DNA from: Sthenelais limicola
Taxonomy: Eukaryota; Annelida; Polychaeta; Phyllodocida; Sigalionidae
DNA length: 64,000 nucleotides
NCBI GenBank assembly: GCA_942159475.1
Contig: OW804094.1
Span: forward strand, 46,496,966-46,560,965
Reading direction: 5' to 3'
In this document: positions 23,750 to 37,200 of the stretch, piece by piece
Layout of the letters: the number at the start of each line of letters is the position of its first letter
How positions within the stretch are numbered: position 1 is the first letter of the stretch
Program-made: the position numbers and the translations under genes
Notes under the pieces: generated by a model
Told to the model about the DNA's origin: nothing
Database searches by the model: none
The model's input: only the letters and a program-made list of their open reading frames with translations

Positions 23750-24355
23750 TTATATTGAGAGTTTCTTGATTTCTTTCGCCCAGTTCATCAGTACAAGCTC
23801 CCCTGGATGAAGACCATCATAGAGGAGCCTGTACTGGTTCACAGATTTCCCTTTCTTAAAGGTGTGCACCTTGTTGGTCATGTGCAGGTGCTTGATGCCA
23901 TACTCTACATTATTTTCTCGAATGTAGGTATTGATGCCCATTATTGCCTGATCGAACATTGGCTGGACATCAGAATAGCCATTCATCCCATTGTAGGCAT
24001 TAAAATTAATGCCTACAATCCCGCTGATGGTAACGGGAATATGGGGGATGTCAGAGATAAACCGAGCCCGGGCATCATCCACCAAGCTCTGCATTTTTTC
24101 AATGATTTCCCCCGAGGAATTGAAGGCAGGGCAACAGTGTCTTTTAAAATTTCGTTTAGTCATGTCATTTATGCCCGCAATGATAACAACTTTATCGGGC
24201 AATAGTTGGGTGGCTAGTTTAATGGTATTACTGGCCACTTGGGTCAACCCCTGGCCCGGGAAAAAATAGACATTTTCCCCGTCGAGGTGCTGCTGTAGTT
24301 CTCGTCCACGAGAATCGGTGACGACCATAATGGTGGGCGGTGCAGCAAAAGCCAT
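23750..24355 (-). CDS. SGNH/GDSL-hydrolase-like protein, single exon, 201 aa
   Basis: Read from ATG 24355 (MAFAAPPTIMVV) to TAA 23750-23752; an upstream in-frame ATG at 24421 exists, but its extra 22 residues do not look conserved. SGNH blocks are visible: DSRGRELQ (block I Ser), VVIIAGINDMTK (block III G-x-N-D with Asn) and YDGLHPGE (block V Asp and His). The full triad is therefore present. Such proteins hydrolyse ester bonds; the substrate cannot be told. AATAAA on the minus strand (23736-23731) is 14 nt past the stop, suggesting a real short transcript. TTTGCAG just upstream of the ATG could be a splice acceptor, making this a terminal exon. Intronless SGNH ORFs are also carried by some retroelements, so a transposon origin is possible. 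Confidence 0.75.
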   Translation of the reverse strand: MAFAAPPTIMVVTDSRGRELQQHLDGENVYFFPGQGLTQVASNTIKLATQLLPDKVVIIAGINDMTKRNFKRHCCPAFNSSGEIIEKMQSLVDDARARFISDIPHIPVTISGIVGINFNAYNGMNGYSDVQPMFDQAIMGINTYIRENNVEYGIKHLHMTNKVHTFKKGKSVNQYRLLYDGLHPGELVLMNWAKEIKKLSI

Positions 24356-24429
24356 AGTTCTGCAAAGATAACATTTAGCTACAGGCAAATACCATATTTT
24401 AACGATAAAATGCCGGGTCATTGTAACTC

Positions 24430-25670
24430 ATGAAATAGATAAGGGCCTGCCAAAAATCTGCTGGGTATAATCTCTAATGAAGGGAGAGAATGTCCTGACC
24501 CATCTTACATTCCTTGACTGCTTGTCTAGTTGAACAATATTTAGGTAATGTATTCATTCAGTCATATAAAAACCGGTCCCATGATCACTCTGTGTATAAG
24601 ATGAGAATGACTCATAAGAATACAAAAGAAAGAATCAGGACCTTAATGGACTCCAACAGCATTCAAGGCCCATAAAATGATTTTCCAGGCCCTTTGACCA
24701 AAATGGCCATTATCCAGGCCCCAAGGAAACCCTGCAAGTTGGATTCTGGATTTATTTTTATGCATCAATATCCAACAAATATGGAAGTGATCAAAGAGAG
24801 CAGGGTGATAAGTATGGGTTATTGTGGATATGGTATTTTAAAGATTGAATACTATCCTGAGAGGTGTTAAACAGCTTAAGTCTCTGATTAAAGATAGTGG
24901 AAGTATCGATAATTCTCTTCTTTTACTGTAACGGTCTTCTTCGAGCAATGGAACAAACAAGGTGCTTCACAGACAGCCAGGTTTATTATGAACCAAATCG
25001 CAGAAATCAATCACATTTATACATAAAGCGTGGACCCAAAGCAGGTATGAGTCTCAGGCGCCTCAGGCGAATTGTGAGGCGATTCGTTAAGAATATTAAT
25101 TCAATTCAATTCAAGAATTCTTTATTGCAATAAAGGTCTTGTTTACAATGAGGTGGACCAGCATTTTAAATAGACATGTGTCTAGGTAGGTCTTCCGTCG
25201 GGTGCCTGAATTCATTCAGTCATATAAAATTAGTCCAATAATCAGTCATATAATTATGGTAAGAAAACCTGACTCTGAAAACGAGTCGCACCCGAAGCGT
25301 AAAAGGCGATTCGCTACTTTAACTAGACATCTTATAATTTGAACAGATTTATGTAGAATTAATTTCCCCAGATTACCCCCTATTACGATTCTGCAGCAAT
25401 ATATATACTGGGTACCCATGACTGGCTTTATATTTTTTTCTAGAGGTTCAGAGATTCAAAGAATTATATGCCAAAAACCTGTTTTTTCTATAGATCTAAT
25501 TGATGTCAGTCACTGCTAAACTAAGGGCCTCACACTGAACTTGAATATTCGATGACATAATTAGAAATAATTATATTGATAAGGTCTACATTTGTGTTTA
25601 GGAGCATTGTTCATTGTTTTGAGTTTCGGGGGGAATCTATAAAAATTCCAATATAATTCTACCGTCCGAA
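24430..25670. other. Noncoding DNA with retroposon remnants
   Basis: ATTCATTCAGTCATATAAAA occurs at about 24551 and a near copy at about 25208. TTAATTCAATTCAATTCAAG followed by TTTATTGCAATAAA near 25096-25133 resembles the microsatellite-bearing tail of a non-LTR retroposon. No gene is supported. Confidence 0.35.
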
Positions 25671-25671
25671 A

Positions 25672-25790
25672 CTGGGGACCCTACCATCCAAGGCCGGGGC
25701 CCTAACACCCAAGGCTGGGGCCCTAACGTCCAAGGCCTGGGCCCTAACATCTGGGCCCTAATGGTCTGGGACCAACGTCCCAGGTCCTTG
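25672..25790. repeat. Short tandem repeat, 23-27 bp unit containing GGGGCCCTAAC
   Basis: About four imperfect copies of CCAAGGC-TGGGGCCCTAAC; GC-rich against an AT-rich background, with a palindromic GGGCCC in each unit. The reverse frame gives a repetitive peptide (LGPRPW), not a recognisable protein. Confidence 0.85.
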
Positions 25791-25849
25791 ATGCAAGGGA
25801 TGTATTCCATGTACAGTAGTAACATGTTTTTCTGACTACTCATTGGGCA

Positions 25850-26400
25850 ACCTCAGAATTTTCCATTCATGCTATACAGGCTTTTGTAATTCTGTGATGA
25901 AACTGGATATATTTGTGAGACTTTACTTATATTATTGTTGCTATTGTTCTTTGATCGATATCCATATTATTTAAGGTTGATATTTACCTTCGCCACAATA
26001 ATTAGTTATACCATTATACACAAAGAACATATATTGAAATATAATAAAACCTATAGTCGGGATATCTAATTAAAGAAATATTAAGTTAAATAAGCATGCT
26101 ACAACATGGTGTAACATACTGTACGATTGGGAGACTTTTGAAGTCGAAATAATTAGTAGAATGTACTAACCTCACTTATGTTTGGTGACGTAGATTCGTG
26201 ATTATTGGAGGAGACAGCCACTGGCGGTAGTACTGGTCATAAATCAATAGAAATGATAAAAAATAAATGTACAAATCAACACCAAGCTATTCACCAAAAT
26301 CAAGGACCCACAAACCACACACAAATCGAAATATTTCCTAAAAATGGAACTCTCTGACTGTGGGTGGTACTTTGACCGTGAGCCGAGAAAAGTACATTGT
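25850..26400. other. AT-rich noncoding DNA
   Basis: No exon, RNA gene or repeat recognised. Confidence 0.3.
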
Positions 26401-26403
26401 TGT

Positions 26404-26625
26404 ATGTAAGTTAAGATAAGATAAGATAAGAATTTTTTTATTTGTCTTTTCGAAGAGTACAAAAGAGTACAGGCGAGCATTGGGTCGACATACCTTTATG
26501 TACTATGGTACATAGAGTGCATATTCTTCCGGCAGTTACCAAATTTAAAAAAGAAACTAGGCTAGTTGACTTAGATATGATAAAATAATAAAAGTAAAAA
26601 ATAAAATAAGAGTTCCAAACGCTAT
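26404..26625 (-). repeat. 3' end of a retroposon with (ATCTT)n tail, minus orientation
   Basis: On the minus strand the sequence runs into ACAAATAAAAAAATTC and then repeated TTATC units (AAGATAAGATAAGATAAG on the plus strand at 26411-26428). A simple-repeat 3' tail behind an A-rich end is typical of L2/CR1-like elements and their SINEs. No reverse-transcriptase coding sequence was found. Confidence 0.45.
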
Positions 26626-26639
26626 ATGATTTAGACCAG

Positions 26640-28820
26640 TTGGTATGACCAGACCAGAGCCAAATGGTATGTACCAGTACTGGAGTGGTCCATAAGATAG
26701 AGTACTGCCCCCTTTCCTGTTTTCCACCATGCGATTTAATTGTATAGTATGATATTGTTATTTTATTCTGCGCTGATAAGTTCTTTATTGTTTTTAATTG
26801 GCAGAGAAAATGTGTTATGTATTGTGACATACAGTATAATATAGAACTATCTGCTCGAGATAATATAGAGGTTAAATCAAATTATTCAAACATAAGCCAT
26901 TTTACTCACGCGCGTCAGAGAATATCCGTCCTTGTAGTAACAAGTCCCACTGCAGCAATTTAAGACCACAAAAGTTTGGTACACTCCTTCCCCTGAAGCT
27001 CACAGCAGGAGATATAGGCTACTGAAATAAATTAAAGAAATATCCTTCTGTCAGTTGGAATACATACAAAAACCTATTGAAAGATGAGAGTGCTGTTTAC
27101 TTTCTACAAACATTCAAACGTGAGTGGTTTTTGCAACGATCCTGTATTTTTAAATATAAAAAACAATCTAAAGCAGGGTGGTCAACAGGAGAGGGGGCAT
27201 ATGACAGCTTTATACCTGAGATTAAAAAGGCTATATCTGGCCTAAAAGTTTTATGGGTTTTTTTCTTTCTAAATTGCTCATTGTTACCCCAAGCTGGGCG
27301 CATTGGTAAACCCAGATTATTGGGACAGCTTTTTAAACCATGGAGGAACATTTTTGTTAACCTGTAAACCCAAATTTCGACATAAGACAAATGAAAATAA
27401 TATAAAATAAAGAAAACTCTGCAGAAAACCAAAGGTCCAAACGAAATATATATTAGAAATAGAATAAGATCTCTTTACCACTAAGATAACCCTAAAAATC
27501 GAAAGCATTGATCCCCTTTTTTCAGATATTGTATCACACAAATGATTATTAATCAAATGATTTTGACTTGATTTATAAAAGGCGTTTTGAATAAACAGCT
27601 TCATCGATATAATCATTATTAAATGGTACCGATTTTAGAGCTAAGTTTGACTCCCGTCTTCAGTATTTCGCATGAAAAGAAACTTCGTTTTCATGCTTTT
27701 TAAGGGTAGACAATGCATTATGTTACCTTTAGGTAATATATTATTTTAACCATTGTCAAATATATGTTCATAATTATATCATTTATGATAAACTGTCTAC
27801 TGTATGCAGTATAATTTTTACCAAATTACGAAGTAAGCAAGCATTAAGGTGTGTAGAAAATAAGAAAACCCCCCAGAAAAAAACAGAAAAAAGAATATCA
27901 TTAAAACATGAATCAAACAACCAGGTTTAACAATGTATATGCCAAGAAGGCAGGATATCTTGAATAAAACAAAAAATCAAAATCAAATTAAGGGATGGGG
28001 TTTTCAGTTGACCAATTGGGTGAATTACAGTGGTACTTGCCAGAAAGTCAGTTAGAATTACAGAGGTATCAAAACTGAATTACAGAGGTACTACCGATTT
28101 TGTTCATGCGATTCCTATCATGAAGCAAAATACGTTTTTTGCCCTAATAATACATGACCCTAAATGTTAAGAGTTCCCTCTCTCCTATGTAAGGCATCAC
28201 CTGACCTCTCTGATCGAGTAATTCTGACCCAGTCCAACTATTCGGAGTTGTATGAAAGCCATCAACATAAACAGTAGATCTACAGTATGATATGGTACAG
28301 GGGATGCCCGGTACCAAATTGTATAAATTATCTGGTCATACAAATATTGAAGCACTGCTAATGTCTCAAAACATGTATCAAACACCACTAAATTCCAGCA
28401 TGAGATGTCTTATTAGATGTCTTACTGAATAATAAAACTTACTTTGACACATATCCATGTAAAAGTACTGGAGATATTTTGCGAGCAAGTGAGAAAATCA
28501 ATTCGTAACAAAATCCCCTATACATGGAATAGACTACCAACTATTGGCCCACCTGACCCTCGATAGGCACAGATTTAAGAATTTAGCCAGGTCAACCCTA
28601 ATATGGAATGATGAATACTTCGTATGAACACTACCTGTTCATGTACTGTTAATTCGAGTAATAAGTATTGTAATGACTTAAGCCATATTCTAGAACACTG
28701 TAAATAATTTATAATATGACCATAATAGTAGAGCTGACAGCCTTCATCGAATGCTGCAATATTGTCTTCTACTACACCCAAGATTGTAAAATAGCACGAA
28801 TTGCCCTCCATTGCCCTCCA
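26640..28820. other. AT-rich noncoding DNA, no gene seen
   Basis: Open frames here (up to 130 codons) are low-complexity or mutually overlapping and show no domain. Confidence 0.35.
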
Positions 28821-28829
28821 TTCGCTTGA

Positions 28830-28885
28830 CTGCAGTCATTGACTGAAATGAAATATTTTTCTTTTCTATTCTATTCTAAAAGTCA
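28830..28885 (+). repeat. Retroposon tail with (TTCTA)n
   Basis: GACTGAAATGAAATATTTTT is followed by CTATTCTATTCTA; a simple-repeat tail of the same general kind as at 26.4 kb but with a different unit. Confidence 0.4.
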
Positions 28886-28889
28886 TTAA

Positions 28890-30150
28890 ATTCCGTATTT
28901 CTTTTTACAAATCATAAACAACTGGACAACCCAGCACCTAGCTTGTGGAATCAAAGCAGGGATACAAGTCCTCAGATTATTGTCTGAATTCAGATACTTT
29001 GGAAAAACTGGAAAATTGACAAATTTATACCTCCCGAAATACTCAGTAAAGTAAATATAAAACACATTAAAAACGATTGTTCGATCCCTTCACTTTGTCT
29101 CAAACAAGTGTACATTTCTGGGAGACCTGACTTCATGTATATAAAACACAACAGTTTATGTTGGTCAATATTTATTTCAATGTCACTTATGTGGACTAAG
29201 ACATTTCCTCATATTTTGAAACGAGATTGGCAACAGAAGGAATGGTTGATTTACCCATAGAGCGTATGAAAGCTCTCTGATTCACCTTACAAGTGTTTTC
29301 AGAAATGAGTTTAAAGGCAAGAATAAATGACGATTCATGTAATGATATCTCATTAGCAGACTCTTATATACGGTGCTTCATGAACAGACACATGTAAGTT
29401 GAGAGAGGTCCAGACGCTATAATTATAGACTCATTTTATTTTTTTTTAAACTGAGGAGTTTTTCCTTGGGTCCCGGCTACTAACACAAACCCTGCTTAAT
29501 ACCACAATATATTTTTGATAACGGGCATTCCCCAGTGACTTCTTAAGATTGGACATTTGGCAAAATTAAAACGACCCAGTAGATGATAGATATGGTGGAC
29601 ACGGAAATATTATCTGAACAAATGTCTTGGTGTTAACTAATACTAAAACATCCTAATTGAAACCAGGCAAGGAAGTGTTAACTTTGACCCATATAATTAT
29701 TTGTTTTCTCACGTACATTGTGAGAGGTGAAGGTGGCAGAAACATTCCTCACACCTGTGCGATTTGTTGCTCACTGCAACGCTACAGTATTCACAAAGAA
29801 ATGCTAGCTAAAATTCAGTACGTATTCACCATCATAACTTCTATAGGCCCTACCTCACGCCGATCTTTTTGCATTTAGATATCATTTAAGGGGCGGTCAT
29901 CACTTGTACCCGTCCCTGAGCGGTCATCACTTGTACCCACGGTACCAAACTATTGCTAAACAAAATTGCAAGAGATCTGTCGATTCAGATTTTATATTAA
30001 ACCTCTTATTTCGAACGCTGATAAGCACTAATTTATGTATTCGAAACAAGTTTAAATTCCTCATTGCTGTACACACATATATATATGATATACTGCAGTG
30101 TTAATCGGGTCGACGAACGGATATTTATTGTTCAAAAGAAGCTAAAAGAG
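28890..30150. other. Noncoding DNA with a 27-bp direct repeat
   Basis: GCGGTCATCACTTGTACCC occurs twice, at 29893 and 29920, a 27-bp tandem duplication. No gene recognised. Confidence 0.4.
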
Positions 30151-30161
30151 TGCGAGGTTTT

Positions 30162-30186
30162 GCCTCCTTCGCAGGATGCGGGAGGC
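30162..30186. other. Strong GC-rich hairpin upstream of ATAD2
   Basis: GCCTCC (30162-30167) pairs with GGAGGC (30181-30186), and inside it CGCA pairs with TGCG around a GGA loop. It stands out from the AT-rich surroundings. No function is assigned. Confidence 0.6.
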
Positions 30187-30579
30187 TTGGTAGGTTTATT
30201 ATTATAATAATGTATAGAATAATAGCAGAATAACTTTATAAGCATATATTAAACCTGCACCACCTATTGTCTGGTATAGGGTGTAACATTTATGATGGAA
30301 AAAGTACTTACAAAGGAGGAGAACGAGAACAAGTATTCGCTTTGAGAAGTCAAGTGAACTTCGATGCTGTTGAGTTCACCTTGACGGAGGTGAGGTCACT
30401 TTTCACTCTCGCAGATTACTTCGATTCTGACATTATTATTATTGATATTGACAGGATAGTAACTAACGAGTCACAGAGAACACATACCATAGTCCTTTTC
30501 TCTCAGAAAAAGCCTTTAATTACAGTGAATCGCCAATAAACTGTGCAAAAAAGGAGATGTTTTCATTCCGTATTTTGTT

Positions 30580-31250
30580 TTCCACCTCAGCGCGCGCCGG
30601 AAGGGACAACAACATCAGGTCACGTGACTCGGGAACACTCGCTATAACAGTGCAGCGCCTACTTTATAGATCGCTCCACCTGGCCTCAGCTTGCATTATT
30701 ATTTTTGTTTTGATGGCGGGGTCAATGGAGAAGAGGTCATGGCCGCTGCACCAGACATTGCTTCCGGGTGAACTCGGGTTTTCTGTCTCCTCCAGAAGAA
30801 ACAAAGGAAATATCGAATATCATGTTCGACCTAGACTAGCAACTAGTAGCAATACATGAGTATATAAGATACAATGAATGACAACGTTTACTGTGCCTTA
30901 TCAAGCCGAACGTCCGTGTAAGTCTAAGTACGGGTTTGGCGGACTTCGCAAAATCATCCTTCCCGCCATCTTATTGGGTGCACTACTTACAGGTGGAGGC
31001 GCGATTATTACGCACACATACGCTAAACAACCAGTATTTGCAACTTTTCTGTGCTTTTTATATACGAAATATAATCCAGATGGTGATATTTTCGTATGTA
31101 TATTATTTGGTAGTTGTTTACTAGGATAGATATCTTCCAGCTTAATTACTATATTGTCACGCGTACTACTTTCCCTGAGTTGCAAGGTTAGCAGCAATGG
31201 TTGAAACCACGGCCTGATACTTGGTTGAAGGTACTGATGAAAGCCCGAAA
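30580..31250 (+). promoter_or_regulatory. Probable ATAD2 promoter / 5' UTR region
   Basis: This is a CpG-richer island just upstream of the ATAD2 start codon. It contains CCGGAAG (30598-30604, ETS-type), TCACGTGA (30620-30627, E-box palindrome), GATGGCGG (30712-30719, YY1-like) and CTTCCGGG (30761-30768, ETS-type, reverse). No TATA box is positioned convincingly. These elements are typical of TATA-less housekeeping and cell-cycle promoters. The exact transcription start, and whether a noncoding 5' exon is spliced, cannot be told. Confidence 0.45.
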
Positions 31251-34200
31251 ATGGTGAAAACTCGACATCGAGGCGACCCGGGGGATGAATCTTTTGAACG
31301 ATTTGTTACGTTGCCTAGCAGGCAATTACGGACTCGTCGGGCTGTGGACTGGGAGAAGAACGTGAGTTGATTTTCAGTAAACTTTCTTTTGTTATTGTCG
31401 CCATTTGGAAGTCGGTCGGCACTGTTGCATGACTAAAATGCTGATTGTTTCCACGTTAAGGAACCGATGTCTTTTTCGCTTTGTGTAGTATTCCATGAGC
31501 TTTCCTATGTAACCTACAGGGAGCAGATATTAACACATAAGAAACCAACTTAGGCATATCATATATGACAGGCTGCGGTCTACTGACCTTCCTGATCGGG
31601 AGTTGTTTTGGCGGTCACTGAACGCTGAACCAACGACAACGTACCGAGTCAACTCCCGGCGTAGCCATAAAAATATGTAAAATATTCGACTGAAATATAT
31701 AGGCCGTAGTACGAATGTCAAGGTTCGTGTCAGCTGGTCCAGTATGTCTGTTTCCACGTATTTTGTGTTACGGGGGCTTACCTGCATCCTAGCGCGCATC
31801 TTTTAGTTTTACTCACGAAAATAATCCGTGAATGCAAATTGATACCGATGAAATCTTGCCGTGGCATTGGCTCCTCTAATTCCATCAACTTATAGCAGTT
31901 TCCAAATTATCCATCTTCAAACTTTATCTCTGAGAACCGTCAGATCAATTATATTTCGGATAGGCCAATAACTTATAAGGCTATAATAATAATAGCCTAT
32001 AACTATATCGAGTACCGTATATGTCGACCGCTGTATATATCTTATTAATAATTAACCTGAAACGTTCAAAATTATTGAACTCATGCATTTGATCTACGGT
32101 ACTTAATTCTTTGATCTACAAAGTTGTTACTGAAAAGAAAACTGATGTACCGGTATGTGTTGTTGCTTTGTAAATGATTATGGGCCGACTCATACTACTA
32201 CAAATCTACATAGATTTAAGGCAACTGAATGATAACATAAATAGTGTTTGTATTCCTAATTGTGTCTCGTTGACCGTCTATTTTTATTAGTGATGTGTTT
32301 TGAGCAATCAGCTTAAATTTGTGTATCCATTTGACGAGATCATAAGTTATGATGTCAGTATTTATATTTGTGATTAAGAGGTAATAGATACAACACTGCA
32401 AAATTACAGGGTGTGGGCTCCGACTCGGATGATGAGGAGGAAGAAGTAAGTCCATCAACCGCCCGACGTCGAGTCAGTCGGCCTCCTCGTGTAAGTTCTC
32501 CCCCCAAACTAGAACCTGAGGAGGGTGATGAACTGGAGGAAGAGGACGAGGAGGAGGTAGAAAGAGGCGAGGGGGAAGAAACCAGACGTCGGTCAGGGTA
32601 TGAATCTGATGTGTTATATTTCTTTATTTGATTCCTAAATTCTGTTAATAAAACCTATATTCTTCGAAATTCTAGTTTTAATTGAAGCTAAGGCACAATA
32701 TAATATCCGTATCTATTAACAATTTACTACTGGTATGTCCAATTGTCTGTATGTATTTGACAAAAATGTTATGTAAAACTGATGGCTGATGGACTTCACC
32801 ATTTCCCCGGTCTGCTCCCTGTTTCTACCTTACTAGTCATAGCACACATGCATTGCTATGCTGTTTTCAGTCAGTGCTCTGATATTTGAGTCCATCCATA
32901 TCAACGTACCTTCCTTTTTGTACTCTACAGAAGGGTGCGGAAATATGACCGGAGTTATGAAGAAGAAAATGATGGTGAGTACTGCATGTAAATACATATG
33001 ACGGCAGTTGTACAATTTTCGGTTAAAATAGTTCGACTTTTTCTGTAGGTACTTAATGTTTTGTAAATACTATTAATACATGTTCTTGCTTATGGAATGT
33101 CTAGCTTATGGAACTATTATTTCTGTGCTTTATATGTTGGTTAGTATCTAAATGTCAATATTATTACGCATTTTACATTGTATGGTCTGATTACTTAGAT
33201 GACTCAGAAGTGGAGCAGTCGCATCGTCGTTCAACTCGCCGGTCTGCCACCAACGCCTCATTAGGGGAACATTTGAATGAATCAAAGTAAGTCTTCTTGC
33301 TCGCTAATCTAAGTAAGTGATATTCCTCAAACTGTCCCCTACACAGGAGGCAAATTTCAGAATTTAATTGTCATTCCTCTCTCACTTAAATGTGTTTCTC
33401 GTAGTCTGTTTGCTTAATAACGTTTTAAGGCCTTGCGCAACTACTTCGTAACCAATTAATCTATCTCAACTTTATTTTGCTGTCCAAAGATAAAATGGAT
33501 TTAAGCAATGTATTTCATCTATGTGCGAATTTCAGTGCTCGACCGACTAAGTCGCGGCGTGGGCGTGGACGTGGGCGTGGGCGTGATCATGAATCGGAGA
33601 ATGGAACTGGAGATTCAGGTAAGGAAGGGGTGCATGGTGGGGATAGCCAAAGGGCTGCGTATATATTATAACGACACTTATTATATTATGTTGTGAACGG
33701 AATTACATCTTTATTTTCTTTGCCATCTACATATCTACTAACAATCTGTAATTCCTATTGATGATAGAGTTAGTGAGTGAGGGGGTTGGTTTAATGCCGT
33801 GGCAGACAGCATTCTACGATAAGCACAACTATTGTGAACAGGATCATCCTCCATTTAGTATTTGATTCCCTTAACGGGTTTGACATTGTTGCATCGATTT
33901 ATTCAAATAGATTCAGATGTTCATGAGGCTCCAACGCGTTCTCCGCGATTCGGCTCACCCAGAATGCGTGAAACGAGATCATCCGGTAGAGTTCCGAGAA
34001 AGTGAGTTCTTATAGATGAATATATTTCCAGCACCGCAAAGAGTTGCATAATGTTAATTTATAGAATATCCATAGGCCACTAGGAGATATTTGTATACTT
34101 CCGTATAAGATAGCTTGTATCTTATACAGAACTAGTGTATATTTGCCATCCGCTAGGGGCAATACATATGCGGTTATCAAGTTACCAATTTTGGTAATAT

Positions 34201-37200
34201 TTTAATTGAGAGTTGAGGACGTGTACTGGTATTGATAAATGGAATCGAAACTCATGTCTGATCTATTAGTTTACTAATATGTTTCGACTTTAAATACAAA
34301 TCAATAGAACGAATCGTCCGGTGGTAATCATTTATTGTGTCCATTATTACCTTCTGATTTAAAAAGAAAATAGCACTTCTTATGAAGTGAGAAACATTAA
34401 CATGTTAAATAATTTTTATAAAAAATCAATATCGATGTTCCTGATGTTCCTGATGTTTTTGAACGGCCAACCTTCCACTGGTAGAAACGACAGTTGTCAT
34501 TGAAAATTCCTAACAACTTCTTATAAATATTGTTTCTCTTATAGCTTTGACAAATTTGAATTATAATTTTCAAAAAATATGTTTATGATGCAACGCTCTT
34601 TTTCCACTTCAAAATTCTACCAAGCCATGAAACATATTTCAAACATATTGTGCTTATCTGTTTAAAGGCATTATTCCCTTAGAAGAGGGGTTGAAAGTGA
34701 AGATGATCATCATGATGTGTACTCAAAAGATGGTAAGTTTAATAGATGTATTGCTTATATTTATTATGTATTCCTATAATCTTTTAATCCACAGCTGACC
34801 CTTTTCAAAGAAATGATGAAAGTAAGACTGGGTGGCTGGAATGCCGTCCTTAAGCCGATAATAATTGAATATATGAAATGAACGTTATGAACTTTTAAAG
34901 TATTAAAAACAGATTTCTTGGAGCAGCCCGTTGGAAATTCGGAAATTAGAATCTCTCAGTGTAAATGTAATACAATCTGAGGCTTTATTTGTTGATAGAC
35001 GACGCTGAGCAGCACTACAGAAGAGGGCGTGGCCGAGGAGGGAGGGGGCTAGAGAACGCTTCCCTGGACATGAACGGCGACATAAGGCGCAGCACGCGGC
35101 AAAGGAAGCTCTTGTACGGCACGTTCAACCAGAGTCTCATAGAGAAACATGTCATGCTGTGTGGTGAGGAAGGGGAAGAGGAGGAGCTGAGACAAGAACC
35201 ACGCGCGGGAGCTAAGAGGAAGAGATATGACGTGGAGCCATCTGAGCCTGAGGTGTGTACCTTACCCAGTTTTCTTGGACATAGAGATAGATTTATGCAT
35301 ATATATATCTACCTCGTTTACCGTAAATGAATGAGGCCATCTCAATAAACATACTTTCATAAATCCTCAGCCAATATGGCATTTTCACAGTCTATTAAGT
35401 GTTGAACTACAAGATAGATGTGAATTTTCTTTACCGCATTATCGAAACGTCACCAAGGTTATGCATTACTTTTAAGGAGGATGGATTAGATATGTATTCC
35501 CGTGTGAAGCGAACCCGCCGTCAGGTGAAGCGGGACATGTATGGTATACCTATAAATGAGGAGACAGAACAAAATGAGAGGAGCGAACAGAGTTCTGGTA
35601 AGTTATACATGTTTTTTAATGTGTCTTAATTTGAGATTCCTTCTTTCTGAATGTGCCTTAACTAAAGATTCCTTCTTTGGGCATGAATTCACCTATTCCC
35701 TAAAATCATTTGTGGTTCAGATACAACACAAGGGAGTATGACAGAAGAGACAGAATTTTGACTACATTTCTACAATATTGGATCCTCAAGTCACAAATCA
35801 TATTGTCCACAAAACTGTTAAGCAGTAATGTCAAGAACACATTATTTACCCGAGGCCTTGTTTTTATAGATACGAGTGCGGACGAAGAGGAGGTTGGGGG
35901 AGGGGGTGAAGAAGAGGACCAGCAGAATCCACAGTCATCCCGCCAATATTACTTGAGACAACATAAACCGCGTACCAACCTTTATGAAGCTCCGCCCATA
36001 GGTGCGTTATCCCTCCCTGATGAGCTCTTGTTCTCCAATGTTTGAGTTATCGCATAAATTTAACTTTTCATTAGCAATTTGTGCCTCCAAATCAGAAATG
36101 ATTGAATAAGAACTCACCCGTTCCTTTATGTACTGTGTTTTATTCTATTCGCCAATCTCTACTCTACGTAACATTACATAACAATGTCCCACCTGAAAAT
36201 ATACATGATATATGCAATACACCTAAAGTATAGACAATACATAACTTCTTTATATCATTTTAGAACCTCAAAAACGACCAAGAAATATATTCCGGAGTGA
36301 GACGCCTCCAAGAACATTCAAACGTGTACAGTCATATCGCTCCCCTGCTCACAGAAGTCCCAAGTTCAGGCGGTAAGTGACCAATTAAATATTGAATATG
36401 CCTTTGTTGTTTGTATGTACCGATTTCTTTTCATAATGTGTTTGTCATGTTTTACAGTTTATGACAGCGCCGGGTGATTGTATTTTAATTTCTCTCTGTA
36501 TTTCCGCTCTGTCCCAAGGAGAGAATCAAAATACGTTTAATTTCTTTCATGTTTTTATTGGTTCATTTACATAATTCAAATTTCTAAATTTCAAGGGTTA
36601 ACACATGTATGATTTAGTACTAATTATTTTATATACCAGCATTTGTATTAGATTTTTTTTATATATATTAAAAATGTTGTATACATGCATCCGCTGTCTG
36701 GCATACTATTTCCTCAGTGTGAAAATCAAAAAACCTGAGCCAAAGCCACCACCGAAAAAGAAAACGCCCCCGAGAAAAGTGGCAACGGCTAAAGTGGTTA
36801 GGGTAGACGAGCCTCCAGATTCAACTCCCAGGTTTGTATGTAGAGGAGCTAAGATGCCCAGGTTCACGCTCTTTTACGCATGGTTGTTGTGTTATATCAG
36901 CTTCGCAAATTTTTTGTTTCGTTATTTTGTTGGGCCCTCCAGGAGTTTCTTTCTTTGATCGTTGAATCGTTGTGTTACCAGGGAACTCCTGATTCATTTT
37001 GTGAGAGGAAGTTTTTGTTTGGGAAATTGTTGATGCTTCCTCATTGTTGGTTTGCTTACTCTGAAACATGGTCAATATTCTGTACATAACAGGAGACGAC
37101 CAGCTTTTCATGGGAACAGTTCCACATCTAGCTCTAGCAGTAGTGAGAGTGATAATGAGAGGAGATTCGAGAGACGCAAGGCTAAGAGCATGGTCCGTAA

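Noticed and set aside
25130..30100. ORFs of 60-130 codons on both strands
   Set aside because: No domains, AT-driven composition, mutual overlap and no splice context.
30557..31129. ORFs of 83-100 codons upstream of ATAD2
   Set aside because: They lie in the promoter/5' UTR region, overlap in several frames and show no family similarity.
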